Made by a program: the position numbers and the translations under genes. 64,000 nt of DNA. Source: Halieaceae bacterium (GTDB lineage Bacteria; Pseudomonadota; Gammaproteobacteria; Pseudomonadales; Halieaceae). Positions 16,242-25,288 of the stretch are shown one piece after another. Location of the stretch: NCBI GenBank assembly GCA_026710905.1, contig JAPOQD010000029.1, positions 26,842 to 90,841 on the forward strand. Reading direction: 5' to 3'. The notes beneath the pieces are model-generated. The model had not been told where the DNA came from, did not search any database, and was given only the letters and a program-made list of their open reading frames with translations. Within the stretch, counting starts at the first letter, position 1. Each line of letters begins with the position of its first letter.

Positions 16242-17753
16242 ATGCATCCACGCCATTGGGCACAAATCCACCCCGACAAACCGGCCGTTATCGCTGTTAC
16301 TGTCGGTGAATCAATCAGCTATAAAGAGCTCAATGAGCGTTCCATCCAGTGTGCAAACCTGATGCGCCAGATGGGCCTGCAACCCGGTGATCACGTGGCG
16401 GTAATCTTGGAAAACCATCCCCGGTTTTTCGAGATCAGTTGGGCTGCCCAGCGCAGTGGGCTTTATTTCACTGCCATTGCATGGCGTTTCAAGCCCGAGG
16501 AGATTGCCTATATCCTTGAGCATAGCGGAGCCAAAGTGCTGTTCACCTCAAACAACCAGCAGGCACTATGCCCGGAACTGGAACATCATACCCGCGACCT
16601 ATCCTGCTTCATGGTGGACGGCGAATCTCCGGGATATACAAATTACGAGCAGGCCATCGCGGAACAGCCAATCATACCCACAGCCCGTGAGACCCGGGGG
16701 GTAGATATGCTCTATTCATCGGGCTCTACCGGAAAACCCAAGGCGATCAAGATTCCCATCGAATCTGCTGCCATCGATGAGCCCACCGCGCTCTACGCGT
16801 TCTTCGGGGAGCGCTATCAATGGAACGAGCAGACCAGGTACCTGATCTCCGCCCCACTCTACCACTCCGGGCCACTCCGTTTTTCCATGGCCCAGCACTA
16901 CTTCGGCGGTACCGTGGTGATGACCGAGAAGTTTGATGCGGAACAAAACCTGGCGCTGATCCAGCAGCACCAGATAAGCCATGCCCACTGGGTGCCCACC
17001 ATGATGGTCAGGATTCTGAAATTACCGGCGGAAGTACGCAAGGCATATGACGTCAGTTCACTGCGATTTGTGATGAGTGGCGCTGCTCCCATCTCGGTGC
17101 AGACCAAACAGGCCATGATCGACTGGTTGGGGCCTATCCTTGAGGAAGCCTATGCCGGCACCGAGGGCAATGGATCCACCATGATCAATTCCCGGGAATG
17201 GCTACAACATCCCGGCTCCGTGGGAAAGGCTGTGGGGTGTACCGTGCACATCGTGGACGATGATGGGCATGAATTACCCGCAGGCGAGATCGGCACGATC
17301 TATTTCGATGGGCCCGAATTCGAATACTACAAAGACCCCGTAAAAACCAGAGAGGCTTACAACGACCGGGGTTGGAGTACCCTGGGAGATATTGGCTACC
17401 TGGACGAAGAAGGCTACCTCTACCTCACCGACCGCAAAAATGATGTGGTCATTGTAAACGGGGTTAATGTCTATCCACTGGAAGCTGAGCAACTGCTGAT
17501 CAATCATCCGCAAGTGACCGATGCTGCAGTTTTCGGCCTGCCGGATGAAGACAGTGGCGAAAGGCTCCATGCAGTTGTTCAAATCGCAGGGGGAGTACAG
17601 CCAGGGGATGCGCTGTCCGCAAAATTGATCGAATATTGTCGGGCAGAACTCACCCCCATTAGAAGCCCACGATCACTGGATTTTCGCGAACAAATTCCCC
17701 GTCATGAAACGGGAAAACTCTACAAACGCCTGCTGAAGGCTGAATACGTTTAA
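16242..17753 (+). CDS. AMP-forming acyl-CoA synthetase
   Basis: 503 residues. The phosphate loop MLYSSGSTGKPKAIKIPIE is near residues 155-173, EEAYAGTEGNGST near 303-315, GWSTLGDIGYLDEEGYLYL near 380-398 and the hinge and lipoyl-like motif DRKNDVVIVNGVNVYP follows. The catalytic lysine is in RHETGKLYKR near the end. These are the features of a fatty-acyl or cinnamoyl-type CoA ligase. It follows flavoprotein copy 2 and the MaoC remnant on the same strand and is followed after 12 bases by an NTF2-fold gene, so the three are likely one transcript. Confidence 0.9.
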   Translation: MHPRHWAQIHPDKPAVIAVTVGESISYKELNERSIQCANLMRQMGLQPGDHVAVILENHPRFFEISWAAQRSGLYFTAIAWRFKPEEIAYILEHSGAKVLFTSNNQQALCPELEHHTRDLSCFMVDGESPGYTNYEQAIAEQPIIPTARETRGVDMLYSSGSTGKPKAIKIPIESAAIDEPTALYAFFGERYQWNEQTRYLISAPLYHSGPLRFSMAQHYFGGTVVMTEKFDAEQNLALIQQHQISHAHWVPTMMVRILKLPAEVRKAYDVSSLRFVMSGAAPISVQTKQAMIDWLGPILEEAYAGTEGNGSTMINSREWLQHPGSVGKAVGCTVHIVDDDGHELPAGEIGTIYFDGPEFEYYKDPVKTREAYNDRGWSTLGDIGYLDEEGYLYLTDRKNDVVIVNGVNVYPLEAEQLLINHPQVTDAAVFGLPDEDSGERLHAVVQIAGGVQPGDALSAKLIEYCRAELTPIRSPRSLDFREQIPRHETGKLYKRLLKAEYV

Positions 17754-17765
17754 ACAGGAAATACC

Positions 17766-18224
17766 ATGCCAGTAAACGACCTGAACGACCCGGAAATCAG
17801 GAACCTGATGGCGCGAATAGAAGAATACCGCCTCGCGTACAATGTAAACGCAGATTCAGCCCGCTGCGATGGTGTTGCCCATCTCTATAAAACCGATGAC
17901 GATTTCACCGCTTTTGACGTGGCGCCACCATTGGGAGGTTATATTGGTTGGGAAATCTACTCCGGTGGCTGGCAACATGTGATGAACAAGTACAGTGAGA
18001 TTCACTTCAAGTTTCGCGATGATCTGCGGGTTTTTCGCGTAGGTGATGTGGGCTGGTGCTCCTTTTCAGCGGATTGGTACGGCAAAACAGCCGACGGCGA
18101 CGACTTTGCCAAGGAAATTCGCCAGACCATGGTCTGGGTGAGAGAAGATGGGGACTGGAAGGTGGTGCAGGAACACGGTTCCAGCCCCAAAACCACCACA
18201 TTAACAGGTGGAGAAGTCATCTGA
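17766..18224 (+). CDS. NTF2-like / SnoaL-fold protein
   Basis: 152 residues with the cone-shaped NTF2-like fold, similar to proteins annotated as nuclear transport factor 2 family. Visible segments are LMARIEEYRLAYNVNADS, then YIGWEIYSGGWQHVMNKY, then WCSFSADWYGKTADG and RQTMVWVREDGDWKVVQEH. The last is the typical edge strand WVREDGDWKVVQEH of this fold. Members bind small hydrophobic molecules; some are isomerases or dehydratases and many are uncharacterised. The 12-base gap to the acyl-CoA ligase suggests coupled expression and a shared substrate. Confidence 0.8.
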   Translation: MPVNDLNDPEIRNLMARIEEYRLAYNVNADSARCDGVAHLYKTDDDFTAFDVAPPLGGYIGWEIYSGGWQHVMNKYSEIHFKFRDDLRVFRVGDVGWCSFSADWYGKTADGDDFAKEIRQTMVWVREDGDWKVVQEHGSSPKTTTLTGGEVI

Positions 18225-18288
18225 ATATCGCACTACTTTAACAACAACAGGTTACCGCTATGTATAGCGCCATCTGAGGACCGGCTGA

Positions 18289-18507
18289 ATACGACGGCCA
18301 GTCACTACTGCCTGTCGGTGGCGCAGGAACTTCGACAAAGTCCGGCTGACCCTGCTCGATAGTTCAGGTGTACCGCTGCAATCTGAGAAGCCGCTGCCAA
18401 CGCCATTTGTTTACGACATTGTTGAGAATTTCACGCCTTTATTACTGAAGCAGACTGGCGAAACCGGTGTTGGCCTTGTCGAGATCGGCAAGCTAGTGCC
18501 AAAATAA
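18289..18507 (+). pseudogene. Unrecognised open stretch, probably the tail of a lost gene
   Basis: A frame without a start codon runs for 72 codons to a TAA at 18505-18507. It reads protein-like, with FDKVRLTLLDSSGVPLQSEK, LPTPFVYDIVENFTPLLLKQ and VGLVEIGKLVPK. I do not recognise the family. It lies just upstream of a transposase scrap, which suggests that an insertion and deletion removed the front of the gene. Confidence 0.3.
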
Positions 18508-18537
18508 CTATCCGATGAACCCGTACTCAATAAACTT

Positions 18538-18774
18538 TTATATATCTGATAGCGCATCAAGTTGATTGGCCCGCTCCACGCGCCCCTTCGCCTGGGCGCT
18601 GTGCGCGTGGATTGACGCAATATGCAAAGTCTTCAGCGCCCGTGAAAACTGGGTCAACCCTCCTTCCCGGCCCACCTGGTTAACCCGGAAGATGCCGTGG
18701 CGATCCGAGTAGTACACCACCGGACGACCGCAGCAAGCCAAATGCACCCCCCACATCAACCAAAAAGGGGTCAT
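18538..18774 (-). pseudogene. Transposase remnant with integrase core (ISNCY/IS1202-like)
   Basis: The minus-strand frame carries VVYYSDRHGIFRVNQVG, LTQFSRALKTLHI and HAHSAQAKGRVERANQLDAL. These match the integrase-core block of ISNCY-type transposases, in which YSDRHGIF holds one acidic catalytic residue and AQAKGRVERAN another. Only this block is left, with no full-length frame. Sequence at 18775-18825 (AAAATGGGACATTTC and AAAGGGGACATTACT) resembles the ends of such elements. The remainder of the 18508-18940 gap contains nothing else I can identify. Confidence 0.65.
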
Positions 18775-18940
18775 TGAAAATTACAAAAAATGGGACATTT
18801 CTGAATTGCCGAAAGGGGACATTACTGCTCTGCGTCTACACCTCTCAGAAAGTATCTTTTCACCGCAAGCTACAGGATAGATACTAATCGTGGATTAAAG
18901 GTGTGTGACGATGACCGGGCAAGGTTTCAGTCGTGCAGTA

Positions 18941-20560
18941 CTACCCTGCGGCCTCATCCAGGGTGGCTCGGATACGGTGCTTCAGCACCTTGCCCGCATC
19001 GTTTTTGGGCAGGCTGTCCCACAGGGCGACCTGCTCGGGGATCTTGAATTTCGCCACACCCTGTTCCAGCAGGAAATCCTTCAGATCAACTACCGCGGGC
19101 TGCGCACCAGTGCGGGGGACGATGACCGCACAGGCGCGTTCCCCGGTGTGGGGGTCCGGCAGGCCTACGATGGCAATCTCCTCGATGTCCGGGTGCCGAA
19201 CCAACAGATCCTCGACTTCCTTTGGGGAGATATTCTCACCGTTGCGGATGATCAAGTCCCTGAGGCGGCCCGTAATCACCAGGTGGTCGCCGCCGGTCCA
19301 TTGTCCCAGGTCGCCAGTGTGATAATAACCTTCGGCGTCAAAGGCCGTTTCCTCGTCCCCGGGATGGACATAACCCACCAGCATTTGCGGCCCGCGGGCC
19401 AATACCTCACCAGAGCCGCCCTCGCTCAGGCGAACGCTGGCGATACCCGGGCGACCGTCGGTTTCCGCAGCATGATCAATGTCCCGGGAGTCGAAGACGC
19501 CCACTGTGGTTACCGGCACCTCCGTGGAACCATACACCCGGGTGACCAGGGCCCGCTCGAAGTAATCCGCTGCCTCGCGGATCAGGCTTGGAGGCACCGA
19601 GGCGCCACCACAGATGAAAACTTTGAGATCAGGCAGCCGTGTACTCGCATGCCGCGCCGCCTCCAGCAATTGCAACAGGAATGGTGTGGCGCCGGCAAAA
19701 TGCGTGCAGCGCTCCTTCAACAGGTGCTGAACCGCATCCTCGGGCCGCCACTGTTCCATAAGCACCGCGCAGGCGCCAAGTAGCAGCGGGCACTCAAAGG
19801 CATAAATCGACCCACCGATATGACTGATCGGCGAGGCCACGAGGAAACTGTCTCCCGGTTCGACCAGCCAGTGTTCACCCAGTTGACGAATCAAGGCATG
19901 AATGGAATTATGGCTGTGCATGACTCCCTTGGGACTGCCGGTGGTGCCGGAGGTGTACATGATCATTCGCACCGCGTCCGGGTCGGGCGCTGGGAGATCC
20001 TGTCGCGGCGCGTCCCTGAACAGGGCAGAGTAGGCCTGGTGGGAACCGGGCTCACCGCGCACGACGGCAACCTGTGGCGGATGATCCAATTGCCGCACCA
20101 CGCCGCCCAACATGGCGCTGTAGGAGTGGTTACGGAATTCCTCGGGAATGAAGATCATCCGGCTGCCCGCGTCGCGGAGCATGTAACACAGGTCGTGCTC
20201 GCGCAGGGAGGGCAGTATCGGGTGCGCGACCATGCGCGCCAGGGTGGCGGCGAGGTAGATAATCACTGCCTCGTGCCAGTTTGGCAGCATGAAAGAGATC
20301 ACGCTTCCCTGCTCAAAGCGGCTCGCCAGGACCCTGGCCAGCGCGGTAGCGCGGTCCTCCAGCGTGTGCGCGTCGAGCCGCACCGGGCCGTCGACCACCA
20401 GTACCCGGCCGGGATTCTCTGCCGCGGTCCGCGCCAGCGCCTCGGCCAGGGTCTCCCGCACCCAGTAGCCCGACTCGTAGGCCGACCGGGCGCGCTGTTC
20501 GTCCCAGCGGATCGAATGGCCTGCTATGCTGCGGCGTTCGGTGGTGTCTGAGGGGGCCAT
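18941..20560 (-). CDS. AMP-forming acyl-CoA synthetase (cyclohexanecarboxylate/aryl-CoA ligase type)
   Basis: About 539 residues from the ATG at 20560, which lies where homologues start; the open frame continues to 20698. The phosphate loop MIMYTSGTTGSPKGVMHSHN, the RVYGSTEVPVTT motif, GYYHTGDLGQW and IRNGENISPKEVEDLLVRHP are all clear. The catalytic lysine is in PKNDAGKVLKHRIR. The pattern fits the cyclohexanecarboxylate-CoA ligase-like branch. It is divergent from the VOC, CoA-transferase and Rieske genes and is the likely activating enzyme for that set. Base composition from here to 24 kb is clearly richer in G and C than in the preceding 12 kb. Confidence 0.9.
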   Translation of the reverse strand: MAPSDTTERRSIAGHSIRWDEQRARSAYESGYWVRETLAEALARTAAENPGRVLVVDGPVRLDAHTLEDRATALARVLASRFEQGSVISFMLPNWHEAVIIYLAATLARMVAHPILPSLREHDLCYMLRDAGSRMIFIPEEFRNHSYSAMLGGVVRQLDHPPQVAVVRGEPGSHQAYSALFRDAPRQDLPAPDPDAVRMIMYTSGTTGSPKGVMHSHNSIHALIRQLGEHWLVEPGDSFLVASPISHIGGSIYAFECPLLLGACAVLMEQWRPEDAVQHLLKERCTHFAGATPFLLQLLEAARHASTRLPDLKVFICGGASVPPSLIREAADYFERALVTRVYGSTEVPVTTVGVFDSRDIDHAAETDGRPGIASVRLSEGGSGEVLARGPQMLVGYVHPGDEETAFDAEGYYHTGDLGQWTGGDHLVITGRLRDLIIRNGENISPKEVEDLLVRHPDIEEIAIVGLPDPHTGERACAVIVPRTGAQPAVVDLKDFLLEQGVAKFKIPEQVALWDSLPKNDAGKVLKHRIRATLDEAAG

Positions 20561-20781
20561 ACCAAGTCCTGTTGCGCTCCCACGGCGCACTTCGAGATAG
20601 TAGTAATAGGCAACACCGGTGATTATACTACAGCTTCGCAATGTCCGGTCAGACACCCTGTGACAGGTTGGCCCCTGCTGGGAGGGCAGTCGATGCAAGT
20701 CGCGATTATCGCCGGAGCGGGTAACGGCATCGTCCCGATCCTGGCGGATGCCTTATTGTTGTTTACTATCGAGAGAATACC

Positions 20782-21225
20782 ATGTCTGAACCAGTGACCA
20801 CCCTCATCAGCCACATCGGCCTGTGTACCGCGGACATCGAGCGCGCCAGCGCCTTCTACCAGGGTGCGCTGGGCTTCGAGCCGCTGGGCGGCGTCTTCGA
20901 GATCGGCGCGCCCTTTGACGACCTGTTGGAACAGCCCGGCGCCACCATGCTGGTCCAGCAACTCAAGTGCGGCGGCGCCACCATCGAATTGCTGGGCTTC
21001 CGTGACACTGCCGTTACCGGGGCAGCGCAGCGGCGTCCGATGAACCAACGCGGCTTCACCCACATGACTCTGGTGGTGGACGATATCGATGCGGCGGCAG
21101 CGCGTATCTGTGAATTTGGCGGCCAGGTGCACCACGAAACCAGGGTCGATTCTTCCTTCGGCCCTATCCTGTTCTGCACGGATCCGGACGGAGTGCGGAT
21201 CGAGCTGATGCGGGCCAACAACTGA
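20782..21225 (+). CDS. VOC-family (glyoxalase/extradiol dioxygenase fold) protein
   Basis: 147 residues, two beta-alpha-beta3 modules. LISHIGLCTADIERASAFYQ carries the first metal-ligand His, FTHMTLVVDDIDAAAARI the next, and ILFCTDPDGVRIELMR the C-terminal Glu. This pattern fits metal-binding lactoylglutathione lyase, methylmalonyl-CoA epimerase or small dioxygenase members. The stop codon overlaps the start of the CoA-transferase (TGATG), so the two are translationally coupled. An epimerase or isomerase role on a CoA ester is plausible from the context but not shown. Confidence 0.85.
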   Translation: MSEPVTTLISHIGLCTADIERASAFYQGALGFEPLGGVFEIGAPFDDLLEQPGATMLVQQLKCGGATIELLGFRDTAVTGAAQRRPMNQRGFTHMTLVVDDIDAAAARICEFGGQVHHETRVDSSFGPILFCTDPDGVRIELMRANN

Positions 21226-22388
21226 TGGCGGCGGGGCCGCTGGCTGGTCTGGTCGTGGCGGACCTCACCGCGATGGTCATGGGTCCCTACTGCACCCAGA
21301 TCATGGCCGATATGGGCGCCGATGTGATCAAGGTGGAACCGCCGGGTGGCGACATCACCCGCTTCGTGGCCCAGGGCCCTGTTCCTACCATGAATGGCGT
21401 TTTCGTCAACATCAATCGCGGCAAACGCAGCATTGTACTGGACCTGAGCACCGAGCAAGACAAGGAGGCGCTGCGGCGCCTGGTGGCCAGGGCGGACGTT
21501 TTTATCCATACCATGCGCGCGAGCGCCATTGCGCGGCTGGGATTCAGTTATGCCGAGGTCTCGGCAATCAATCCGTCGATCATCTACAGCAATTGCTACG
21601 GTTATGGCCGTGGCGGGCCGGATCGGGACCGACCCGCCTACGATGACACCATACAGGCGGAGTGCGGACTTCCCGCGGTACAGGAAATGCTCACCGGAGA
21701 GGCGAATTTCGTCGGCACCATCATGGCTGACAAAGTCACCGGCCTGACCGCCCTGTACGCGATCATGATGGCGCTGTATCACCGCGAACGCACGGGAGAG
21801 GGACAGGAGGTCGAGGTGGCGATGTTCGAAACCATGGCCTCCTTCATGCTGGTGGAGCACGCCAACGGAGCCATCTTCGACCCCCCGGTGGGACCCGCCA
21901 ACTACCACCGCGCCGTGGCGCCGAATCGGCGCCCCTACCAGACCAGGGACGGTCATATCTCGGCCCTGGTCTACAACGACAAGCACTGGGCATTGTTCAT
22001 GGACGCTGTCCAACCGCCATGGGCCAGTGAAGAATTCGCCACCGTGGAGCAGCGCGCCCTGCAGATCAACCGGGTCTACGGCCTGCTGGGCGAGACCTTT
22101 CTGCAGCGAACCACCGGCGAGTGGCTGGAACTGTTGCACAAGCTGGGTATTCCCGCCGCACCCCTGAACACACCTGAGCAACTGCTCGAGAATCCTCACC
22201 TCAAGGCTGCGGGTTTTTTCGAGACTGTCGAGACCGGCCAGGGACCGGTCCGCTTTCCTGGCGTGCCGACCTTGTTCTCCAACACACCCGGGAAGGTTCA
22301 TGGCGCCGCGCCGGAGCTCGGCGCCCACACCCAGGAAATTCTGGCGGAGCTCGGGCTGCCGGCCCTCAATGAAACCTCGCAACAATGA
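21225..22388 (+). CDS. Family III CoA-transferase (CaiB/BaiF)
   Basis: 387 residues, the canonical length. The N-terminal GLVVADLTAMVMGPYCTQIM and GADVIKVEPPGGDITR, FVNINRGKRSIVLDLS and the putative catalytic Asp in YDDTIQAECG near residue 140 are all present. The C-terminal part has GHISALVYNDKHWALFM and the usual lid domain. It would transfer CoA to the acid handled by this cluster. It is coupled to the VOC gene by a one-base overlap and is followed by a short ORF and the Rieske oxygenase gene. Confidence 0.93.
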   Translation: MAAGPLAGLVVADLTAMVMGPYCTQIMADMGADVIKVEPPGGDITRFVAQGPVPTMNGVFVNINRGKRSIVLDLSTEQDKEALRRLVARADVFIHTMRASAIARLGFSYAEVSAINPSIIYSNCYGYGRGGPDRDRPAYDDTIQAECGLPAVQEMLTGEANFVGTIMADKVTGLTALYAIMMALYHRERTGEGQEVEVAMFETMASFMLVEHANGAIFDPPVGPANYHRAVAPNRRPYQTRDGHISALVYNDKHWALFMDAVQPPWASEEFATVEQRALQINRVYGLLGETFLQRTTGEWLELLHKLGIPAAPLNTPEQLLENPHLKAAGFFETVETGQGPVRFPGVPTLFSNTPGKVHGAAPELGAHTQEILAELGLPALNETSQQ

Positions 22389-22458
22389 TCCCGGCGCCCA
22401 CGCTCCCCGATTCGCCGGGTTGCGCGCCCTTCTGGCGCCGGAACAAGGAGGAGGAAAC

Positions 22459-22668
22459 ATGAGCACAGAGGCGCAAACAGAGGTCACACTCGACCTCACC
22501 GACGAGGGTTACTGGACCAGTGGGGTCTGGATCAATCTGATATTAGCCTTAAATTTGTGGGGAGAACCTCGCACGTATGGCGCCGACTTCGAGATCCTGT
22601 TCCAGGCTGGCGCATGGTTTCAGAGGATACAATCTCCGTGGCGTCAGGTCGCGTTTCACAGGCAATGA
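22459..22668 (+). CDS. Short ORF with a very strong ribosome-binding site, unknown
   Basis: AAGGAGGAGGAAAC lies directly before an ATG, the best ribosome-binding site in this region. The frame gives 69 residues starting MSTEAQTEVTLDLTDEGYW. I do not recognise a family. The first 25 residues look like the N-terminus of a normal cytosolic protein and the later part reads less naturally, so this may be a truncated gene whose remainder was deleted. Its end overlaps the Rieske start by 4 bases (ATGA), so translation of it may still feed the oxygenase gene. Confidence 0.4.
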   Translation: MSTEAQTEVTLDLTDEGYWTSGVWINLILALNLWGEPRTYGADFEILFQAGAWFQRIQSPWRQVAFHRQ

Positions 22669-24077
22669 ACAACACCGGGAGTCGGCAATTCGCATCGGGC
22701 GGCGCTTCGGGGTCGGATTGGCCGCCCCACTGGGAGACGCGGGAAAATGGTATACGCGTGGGCCGCTACCTCGACCCGGAGTTCCTGCAGTTGGAGTACG
22801 AAAAGCTGTGGAGCAAGGTGTGGCAGGTCGCCGCGCGCATCGACGAGATTCCCGAAGTCAATGACTACGCCACCTATGAGATCAGCGACCAGTCGGTGTT
22901 CCTGGTGCGAGTGGACGAAAAAACCATCAAGGCCTATCACAATGTCTGCCCGCACCGTGGCACCGCCCTCACCGATGGCGCCGGGACCTTCAGCCACGGC
23001 AATATCATTTGTCCTTTTCACGGGTGGCGCTGGGATACCGGGGGCAACAACCGCTACGTACTTGCGCGCGAGGAATTTCACGGCGGCAAGTTGTGCAATG
23101 CCGATGTAGCCCTGAAGCCGCTGCCCTGCGTTGAATTTGCCGGCTTCGTATTCATCAACTTTGACCGGGACTGCATCCCCTTCGACGAGTTCATCGCGCC
23201 GGTGCGGCAGTTCCTGGAAGATCTGAACATTGCTGAAATGCGCCATTACTGGTGGAAGGCCATTCCCATACCGGCCAACTGGAAGGTGGCGCAGGAAGCC
23301 TTCTTCGAGACCTATCACGTACCGGCGACCCACCCGCAATTGGAAACGGCGGCAGCGGCTTTCATTTACGGTGAAGAGATCAAGGACGATTTTGACACGT
23401 TTACCCACCGCAACGTGGAGTACGAGACCCTTCCCCACGGCCACGGGCGTTTTTTTGCAGGCGCCAACACACCCATGCAAGGCAAGGTGGCGGCCCAGCA
23501 AGAGGAGGATCCGGTTGACGTTATGGCGGCGCGGCTGCAACTGCTGGTTGATGGAATGGATGCACAGGTTTTGCAGGACGATGTCGACCTGCTGAAAACT
23601 TTGCGGGGTAAACCGATTCCCGAGGGTTCAAGCCTCGGCCAGGAGTACATCCGGGTGTTGTACGAAGATGCGGCGGCGAAACAGCGCCCCATGCCGAAGC
23701 TGGATCCCGATGTGTTGGGCATGTGGGGTGGCGAAATCTTCATCTTCCCCAACGTGATGATCCTGCCCCAGGCGGGCAATGCCATGATCTACCGGGTGCG
23801 GCCCAAGGGCAACGACCCGGATAACTGCTGCTTTGAAATCTTCTCAACCAGAACCCTGCCCGCCGCCGCAGAGCGCGAAAGGGCCTGGGTGACCCCGGTG
23901 AGCGACGCCAGTGACCCGCAGCAGCTTAAGCATATTCCGCGCCAGGACCTGGGCAATCTCAAGCGCATACAGAAAGGCCTGCACTCCCGCTCAATGCGCC
24001 AGACCTGGCTGGCCAGCCACCACGAGAAAATTATCCTGGGTATGCACCGGGAGCTTGATCGTTACCTGAGGGGCTGA
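22665..24077 (+). CDS. Rieske non-heme iron oxygenase, alpha subunit
   Basis: About 470 residues from the ATG at 22665; the open frame begins earlier, at 22557. The Rieske cluster ligands are Cys95, His97, Cys116 and His119 in CPHRGTAL and CPFHGWRW. The mononuclear iron site is in AQEAFFETYHVPATHPQLE, with the two His of HVPATH. It is an aromatic-ring-hydroxylating dioxygenase or monooxygenase alpha subunit. No beta subunit, ferredoxin or dedicated reductase is adjacent, which favours the homo-oligomeric type that uses separate electron donors. The downstream CMD-family protein and upstream CoA-transferase suggest ring attack on a CoA- or carboxyl-bearing substrate. Confidence 0.92.
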   Translation: MNNTGSRQFASGGASGSDWPPHWETRENGIRVGRYLDPEFLQLEYEKLWSKVWQVAARIDEIPEVNDYATYEISDQSVFLVRVDEKTIKAYHNVCPHRGTALTDGAGTFSHGNIICPFHGWRWDTGGNNRYVLAREEFHGGKLCNADVALKPLPCVEFAGFVFINFDRDCIPFDEFIAPVRQFLEDLNIAEMRHYWWKAIPIPANWKVAQEAFFETYHVPATHPQLETAAAAFIYGEEIKDDFDTFTHRNVEYETLPHGHGRFFAGANTPMQGKVAAQQEEDPVDVMAARLQLLVDGMDAQVLQDDVDLLKTLRGKPIPEGSSLGQEYIRVLYEDAAAKQRPMPKLDPDVLGMWGGEIFIFPNVMILPQAGNAMIYRVRPKGNDPDNCCFEIFSTRTLPAAAERERAWVTPVSDASDPQQLKHIPRQDLGNLKRIQKGLHSRSMRQTWLASHHEKIILGMHRELDRYLRG

Positions 24078-24258
24078 GACCGGGCCTCGCACTGGTTCCC
24101 GGCGGGAGTAGCCAGTAGAAGCGACACCGAGTAGTAGCGAAAAGGCGCATCCTTGTAGCCTCGCTCGAACAGGTAGTTCACGATCTTTCCCGCCAACAGC
24201 TTGCCGGCCACCAGCCCGAACCTGGCGCGGCGGCCGCCACCGTTTCGTTAGTAGACAT
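24062..24258 (-). pseudogene. Remnant of an MFS transporter gene
   Basis: On the minus strand an ATG at 24258 opens MSTNETVAAAAPGSGWW, but the frame is then lost. The neighbouring frame continues FGLVAGKLLAGKIVNYLFE and RGYKDAPFRYYSVSLLLATP, which resembles the loop region of major facilitator transporters, before a stop that falls inside the end of the Rieske gene. N-terminal and internal pieces are joined with the membrane helices between them missing. This looks like a deleted permease for the compound degraded here. Confidence 0.4.
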
Positions 24259-24317
24259 CAGTGATGATTATTGATTATGCTTCTTCCATGATAATTCATG
24301 GCCCGGAGTTTTAACAG

Positions 24318-24983
24318 ATGGCGGACTCTGGCAACGAAGGCAAGCCGCAAAGCGCATTGGACGCGGAAATCGAGGCAAGGCATACCGAGGTCCTGGGACA
24401 TCCACAGCGGATGGCTCCGCTGGAACGCACCGCAGAAGCCGAGGCCATGGCCGTGGCTTACTGGCGCAAGCTGCGCCGCTCCATTTACGGTGAGGACGAC
24501 ACTCCCCCGGCGGGCGCCAAAATACCCGAGATTCATTTCACCATGCTGCGCTGCCCGGAGTTGTGGGAGTGTATCTCCGGTTTGTCTGTGCAGCTTTCCA
24601 GCCGTGGCCAGATTCCTGTGCGGGATCGAGAACTGGTGATCCTGCGGACCGGATGGCTGTGCCGCGCACCCTTCGAGTGGGGCGAGCATGTGCGTATCGG
24701 TCGCCTACTGGGTCTGGATGGCAGCGATATAGAGCGCATTATCGAAGGCTCAACGGCACAGGGTTGGAGCGAGCACGAGCGAGCGCTGTTACAGGCCGTG
24801 GAAGAGTTGCACGCTGACGCGATGATCTCCGACCAAAGCTGGGCGGTGCTGTCCCGAAAATGGAGCGACACCCAGCTATTTGAACTGGCGGTACTGGTGG
24901 GACAGTTCACTACAGTGGCCTATTGGCAGAACTCCCTGCGTGTGCCCTTGGGCGGGGACAATGCCGGGCTGGCGGCCCGCTGA
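24318..24983 (+). CDS. Carboxymuconolactone decarboxylase (CMD/AhpD-like) family protein
   Basis: 221 residues, all-helical. The CMD motif is RDRELVILRTGWLCRAPFEW followed by GEHVRIGRLLGL, with Cys115, Glu120 and His124 as the likely proton-relay residues. A second, poorer repeat follows in the C-terminal half (LFELAVLVGQFTTVAYWQNS). CMD proteins act as decarboxylases in the protocatechuate pathway or as peroxidase partners; the long form with only one Cys fits neither well, so the activity is open. The position after the Rieske gene suggests a role in the same ring-degradation route. Confidence 0.85.
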   Translation: MADSGNEGKPQSALDAEIEARHTEVLGHPQRMAPLERTAEAEAMAVAYWRKLRRSIYGEDDTPPAGAKIPEIHFTMLRCPELWECISGLSVQLSSRGQIPVRDRELVILRTGWLCRAPFEWGEHVRIGRLLGLDGSDIERIIEGSTAQGWSEHERALLQAVEELHADAMISDQSWAVLSRKWSDTQLFELAVLVGQFTTVAYWQNSLRVPLGGDNAGLAAR

Positions 24984-25143
24984 TTTCGTCTTTATCCCGG
25001 TTCAATCAAGTCCCCTCCAGAGCTTCAGACCCTGCTCAAAGCTCCAACTGCAGGAACTCAGTGCGCTCACACAAAGTCTGGGGTGTATCATTCGAGCCTC
25101 CCTTGATGAGCCCTGATGGCGATGCGGTGCCGGAAAAAAGGGG

Positions 25144-25197
25144 AAAAAAGGGGTCAGAGCCCTTTAATCCCAAAAAAAGGGGTCTGACCCCTTTTTT
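25144..25197. repeat. REPIN-like hairpin repeat, also a likely bidirectional terminator
   Basis: Two related hairpin units stand side by side: one with GGGGTCAGAGCCCTTTAAT and one with AAAAAAAGGGGTCTGACC continuing into CCCTTTTTT. The latter ends in a T tract on both strands. It lies between two convergent genes (CMD protein and DUF4340 protein), where it can stop transcription from both sides. A partial unit (GGAAAAAAGGGG) precedes it. Related copies are at 37261, 38690, 40112 and 51163. The 305-base gap holds nothing else. Confidence 0.7.
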
Positions 25198-25288
25198 CGC
25201 CTTTTTTGCGGCTCGGCACAGCCGCTGTCATTAAAGGCGGCGCGCTTTCACCTGCATCGCCAATCGCTACCTGCGCAGACAACGTACC

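Noticed and set aside
19820..20551. 243-residue plus-strand frame opposite an acyl-CoA synthetase gene
   Set aside because: Shadow of the ligase gene in the opposite strand, composition typical of antisense frames.
20856..22499. 547-residue open frame on the minus strand opposite the VOC and CoA-transferase genes
   Set aside because: It is antisense to two clear genes with full family motifs, is rich in Arg, Gly and His in the manner of GC-rich shadow frames, and shows no domain.
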